A stretch of 64,000 nucleotides of DNA. Source: Nymphaea colorata (lineage: Eukaryota > Streptophyta > Magnoliopsida > Nymphaeales > Nymphaeaceae). Under the pieces are notes generated by a model, which made no database searches, had not been told where the DNA came from, and was given only the letters and a program-made list of their open reading frames with translations. Positions 60,254 to 64,000 of the stretch are shown piece after piece. Where the stretch lies: positions 4,378,723-4,442,722 of the forward strand of contig NC_045145.1 of assembly GCF_008831285.2 (NCBI RefSeq), read 5' to 3'. Positions within the stretch are counted from its first letter, which is position 1. Every line of letters begins with the position of its first letter. Position numbers and translations under genes: made by a program.

Positions 60254-62182
60254 GTAAATGGTTACTATTCTTGAGCAAATATTTCGGCATGTTTATGTTC
60301 CTTTTTTTTTAACAGTGGCATAATTAAATTTTTTTTATGAGGGGGTTGAATTACAGTTTAAAATTATAATTTTAAAAATTGGATAAATGATTTTATTTTA
60401 AAAAAAGTTAGATATAAATTTTTGAAAGCACAAAATTTGTGGTGTGGTCCTGGCTCCGTCCCTGCCTTTTAGTATTTGTCATTAGAGTGGATTATGTGCT
60501 ATGCAATTTCACAATTTTTTTGGTGCAAACATTATTTTTAAATGGGTAAGATGAGTACTTCATCCTATTGCTTAAATAAGAACCAAAGCTCTCACCCAAT
60601 TCTTTAGTCTCTCATATGATACATGACCTACTTCTAATGTCTTGGGGTGCTACCTCTGTCATGCTTCAACTTGCATGTTAATGGTTTCCTTTTTACATAT
60701 TGTTGAACGATCCAAGGATGTAAAACGGAAACTAGCCGCCTACCATCCCCTTTCCCGACCATTACGCCAACCCCCTTGAGGTTTTGTGCAAACACTAGTG
60801 GATAGTTGTTTTCAAGTTTAATATGTTTGGATATGAACTTCATGGTCTCAAATAGTATTTGACTAAGATATATATTTGAATCAATTCATACGGATGCTTG
60901 ACTAATCATTCACGAATTAATTCTTAATTTAATTATTGAAGATCTTATTTATGCGACAAAATTAGTCAATTGGTTTCAACAACCGAATTTTGTTTGCTTT
61001 GAACCATCTTGAAAACCGTTGAAATTTAAATAGCATTCATAAAGAGTTGATCATGCATGTTTAGAATATGATTTTCTTCTTGGATCCGCCATAATAGGAC
61101 ACTTCTCAAGTCTAGCTACTTCAATTGACATGTCCGGTTTGGATCGCTCCAAGCTATTGAGATAAATATAATTTGTATCTGAATAACCGACCAAACAGCT
61201 TAAGAAAGTCAGATGTGAAAAACTATAGGTTAACAATTGATAAGAAATTGGTTCGGATTTTGGATATGAAATGACATCTGATCATATTTGGATTTGAAGT
61301 TAAATAAATATCCAATCGAGTGTTGAATTTGGATCGGATTTAGTTCTAAATAAATAGTTTACATGCAATATTTAGATATTTTGAAAGTCAGTTCTTAACA
61401 TGTCGAAATGCTGTTCAGACCCAGTTTAAGAATTTGATTCAGGTATCAAAACAAAATCAAAGTTCAGCTTGTCAATCCAGATTCAGTATCAGTTTCAGAT
61501 ATGATATAGACTTTTTTCATTCATGTTTGAGTTTGAAGAACAATTCCAATATATGAACATCCCACGTACTGGATATGATTAAGAATATGTCAATCAATTC
61601 AAATCTAGTCCATTGAGTAAAATGCTGGCTATCAGATTGATTAACTTTCTTGGAATTACTGATTAGTGTGATTTCATTTACATGGTCATAAAGTAATTGG
61701 TAATTAAGGTTTAAATAGTATTTTGTTCGTCCAAATTTTTAGATCCATGTGTAAACTTTTTTTTTTTGGTTGGTCCATGATGCCAGAGCTCTATATGTTT
61801 AAGTGGGTCTCCGTTGCTTGCGTGAAGAATATTTCATAACTAATGAGCAGTACTAGTAAGATGGCAAGAGGTAAGGGGAGAATCATGAGAGTTGTTGACG
61901 TTAAGACTCCCATTCATTCTTGAATTATTACACAATTCTGCATTTTAATTAAGCTATCTCATGGTGTCAATTTCTTGTAAAAATGTTTTGACCAAACTGC
62001 ATGGTGGTTAGGTTTTGATTAAAGCTTGTGAGAAAAAGGGAAGAAGAAATGATGACTGTTAAAAGTTACACCAAATACCCACTTTTAAAATTATATTTTT
62101 AAGGGCATTTGACCTCAAACTGGAATTGAAAGGAGAATTCCAGTTTTAGTTTTCCTTTGATTTCAAAACTAAAAAGGATGTG
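60254..62182. other. Duplicated UGT downstream flank (inverted), no gene
   Basis: About 60254-61790 is the inverted counterpart of about 730-1850 and 12776-13800. It begins with intron-like sequence after the exon 1 donor and carries no exon 2. About 61800-62180 shows nothing recognisable. Confidence 0.65.
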
Positions 62183-63022
62183 TGTAATCACCCCAAATTT
62201 TTCTAAAAGATTATGTTATTTTTCTCAGGCACAAAACCCAATTTTTGGATCTAAATTGGTCCAAAGCCAGAGTCCAAATCCAAATCGAGCATTTTAGACC
62301 CAAAATTCGAATCGCGTTCGAAACGATAAAATTCTAGCGTTGCACGTGCAGGGACCTTCCCTTTGCTTTAAGAATTCATTTCTCATGCCAAAACGTTTTC
62401 TAAAACCAACTCGCACGCACGAATGAGTCGACAACCTACTAAATCAAAATCGAATTTGGAGCGAGTTCGAAGTCGCTCAAAATTGAGTCGACCACTTTTT
62501 TTTTTGTAAATAAAAACAGGTTTATACGCCTTTTAAATAAATTAAACGAAGGGTTTATTTTATATGTTTACATTTCATAAGAAGTTTTATTTAAAGCTTT
62601 TTCTAAACAAAAAAAAGGTTTTCCTTGCGGCAAGACACGAGATCCAGCGACGCGCAGTAGCGCGACCGCGCGTCGCCCGATCGCGATCGCGCAAGGCGAA
62701 CATGTAGAGCAATCGCGTTACGCGATCGCCTGCGACGCTTCTGCGCATGACAACGCCTGGTGCTGTTGCGCCCCTGTCCCAGGCGCTGAGAGCGCCTGGC
62801 TCGCCGACAACGCCTGGTTCTTCTTTTTGGCATTTTTAGGTGTGCAATAGCCCTGCCCAAACCCCAAAAGGGTATTTGCAGGGCTAAGGGTCAATCCCAC
62901 TTAGTCAAAACCTTTTTTTTTAAAAAAAAAACTCAAAATAATTCAAATTATGTGAAATTCAAATGAAAATGGGGTGAAATTAAAAAAAAAATCAAATTTT
63001 GGGTTTTCGCTCCAAAATTATC

Positions 63023-63030
63023 TATAAATA
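63023..63030 (+). promoter_or_regulatory. TATA-box-like site
   Basis: TATAAATA is followed by a C-rich then CT-rich leader, typical of a plant promoter or LTR U3/R border. Confidence 0.45.
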
Positions 63031-63301
63031 TTCTCCACTTCCCCCCTCTTAGGCAAGAGTTGGCCCTTGGGAGAAACTTTAGTGTATTCCCACTTGAAAA
63101 CTTAAAGTTTCTCTTGAGCTCTCTTTATTTTCCTCTTCTTCTTTCCATTTCTCTCCAACTTGGGAGCAAACTTCATCAAGTCACAGCTCTCTTGGAGGCA
63201 TCATCTTGGAGCTTCACTCAAGGGTTTTCCAAGAGTTATTCTTATTGAAGGTATGTAATCATCATCATTCCCATTTTTCTCTTTAATTCCTCTCTTCTTC
63301 T

Positions 63302-63800
63302 TCTCCCCATGGCCGTGTGACATAGTTCTCAATCTCTATTTTAGAGTCAAGAGGCTATGCTTGAGTGCATCAAGAGCATGAGAAAATGAGATGATATTTT
63401 TATGATTAAATCATGCACTTTCAAGTATTCTTGTTATTGTTGTTCTTTCTCTTCATTAATATATTTTTGTTATTATTGCTATTTCTTTTTCTTGAATATA
63501 GTTTTGTTGTTATTGTCTTCATTTTCTTCTCATCTTCATCTCCCCATGGTCAAAGGAGATGGCACTCAATCTCTATTTTAGAGACAAAAGGCTATGCTTG
63601 AGTGCACCAGGAGCATAGAAAGATGAGAGGATCTTTCATTTCATGCTTAAATCATATTTTCTATTAAATATGACATTGTCTTCATTTTCTTCTCACCTTC
63701 ATCTCCCCATGGCCAAAGGAGATAGCACTCAATCTCTATTTTAGAGTCAAGAGGTTATGCTCGAGTGCACCGGGAGCATGGAAAGATGAAATGGTATATC
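63302..63800. repeat. Three imperfect repeats with the core ctcaatctctattttagag
   Basis: About 110-bp blocks start with ccccatgg near 63306, 63541 and 63705. They share ctcaatctctattttagag, gaggctatgcttgagtgca and agcatg(g)aaagatga. Spacing is uneven (about 235 and 165 bp). Confidence 0.85.
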
Positions 63801-63873
63801 ATTTCATAGTTACCTCATGTTCTATCTCTCTTTACATTATGTTTTTTCTTTCTCTACCTCCATCTTGCTCCCT

Positions 63874-63885
63874 CTCCCTCTCTCT

Positions 63886-63942
<57 letters not shown>
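63874..63942. repeat. (CT)n microsatellite
   Basis: A nearly pure CT run close to the right edge. Confidence 0.95.
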
Positions 63943-63945
<3 letters not shown>

Positions 63946-64000
63946 TTCCTTCATTGAATTTCGTCTATATACTATCCATGTTTTGTTGCTTAGTTTTTCA

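Larger units (their letters stand above)
62183..64000 (+). mobile_element. Candidate long LTR (Ty3/gypsy-like) or gene leader, cut by window edge
   Basis: A TGTAATCACCCC-type start at 62183 resembles plant gypsy LTR ends. It is followed by a GC-rich block (62626-62822), a TATA box (TATAAATA, 63023-63030), a pyrimidine-rich leader and a splice-donor-like AAG|GTATGT at about 63248. No second LTR, primer site or coding region is inside the window, so this could equally be the promoter and first exon of a host gene. Identification is tentative. Confidence 0.35.

Noticed and set aside
62603-62900. Minus-strand Arg-rich frames in the GC-rich block
   Set aside because: Driven by repetitive GCG words. 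No evidence of coding.
63874-63942. Possible CRISPR-like regularity near the right edge
   Set aside because: It is a simple CT microsatellite beside three unevenly spaced imperfect repeats. Plant DNA, no CRISPR.

Overview
This is a nuclear window from a flowering plant. It is AT-rich with long non-coding stretches, split genes, Ty1/copia and LINE retrotransposons primed from initiator-tRNA-Met-type sites, and a plant secondary-metabolism glycosyltransferase of the UGT83A1 type. The species cannot be named from the sequence alone. A run of exactly 100 N at 27080-27179 is an assembly gap.

The only host gene that looks functional is a two-exon UDP-glycosyltransferase on the minus strand at 22596-24447 (465 residues once a 454-bp intron is removed). 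Around it lie broken copies of its first exon. Copy 1 (1897-2403) has a frameshift from a 20-bp tandem duplication. Copy 2 (13843-16996) is split by a copia element. Three more fragments sit in a 690-bp tandem triplication (43251-45320). A plus-strand copy (54604-60253) is split by another copia element. The copies at 2, 14 and 55-60 kb share the same downstream flank and all lack exon 2, so they look like descendants of one truncated ancestor. The upstream flank of the intact gene (about 24.3-27.1 kb) is duplicated at about 16.9-20.4 kb.

Most of the rest is retrotransposon. Element A (5229-10548, +) is an old copia with a perfect 5-bp target-site duplication. Element B (14199-16885, +) is an internally deleted copia inside UGT copy 2. 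Element C (34845-40019, -) is a near full-length relative of B, inserted in a LINE that spans about 34.15-43.2 kb. Element D (48016-50629, -) is a copia lacking gag, protease and most of integrase, inserted in a second LINE (about 47.0-52.5 kb, +). Element E (55038-60196, -) is a near full-length copia of another family inside the plus-strand UGT copy. A small TRIM-like element abuts the gap (27180-28026). A tRNA-like SINE candidate lies near 31.7 kb, and the right edge (62.2 kb onward) looks like the start of a long LTR or a gene leader.

The stretches at 2.4-5.2, 10.5-12.8, 20.4-22.5, 28-34.1, 45.3-47 and 52.5-54.5 kb hold no gene I can recognise. No operon or bacterial-type system is present. 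The most unusual signals are an open reading frame of 101-119 codons inside the LTRs of the B/C family that continues the pol frame and stays open in all four LTR copies, the 690-bp triplication of a trimmed UGT exon, and the series of nested insertions into UGT exons and LINEs.
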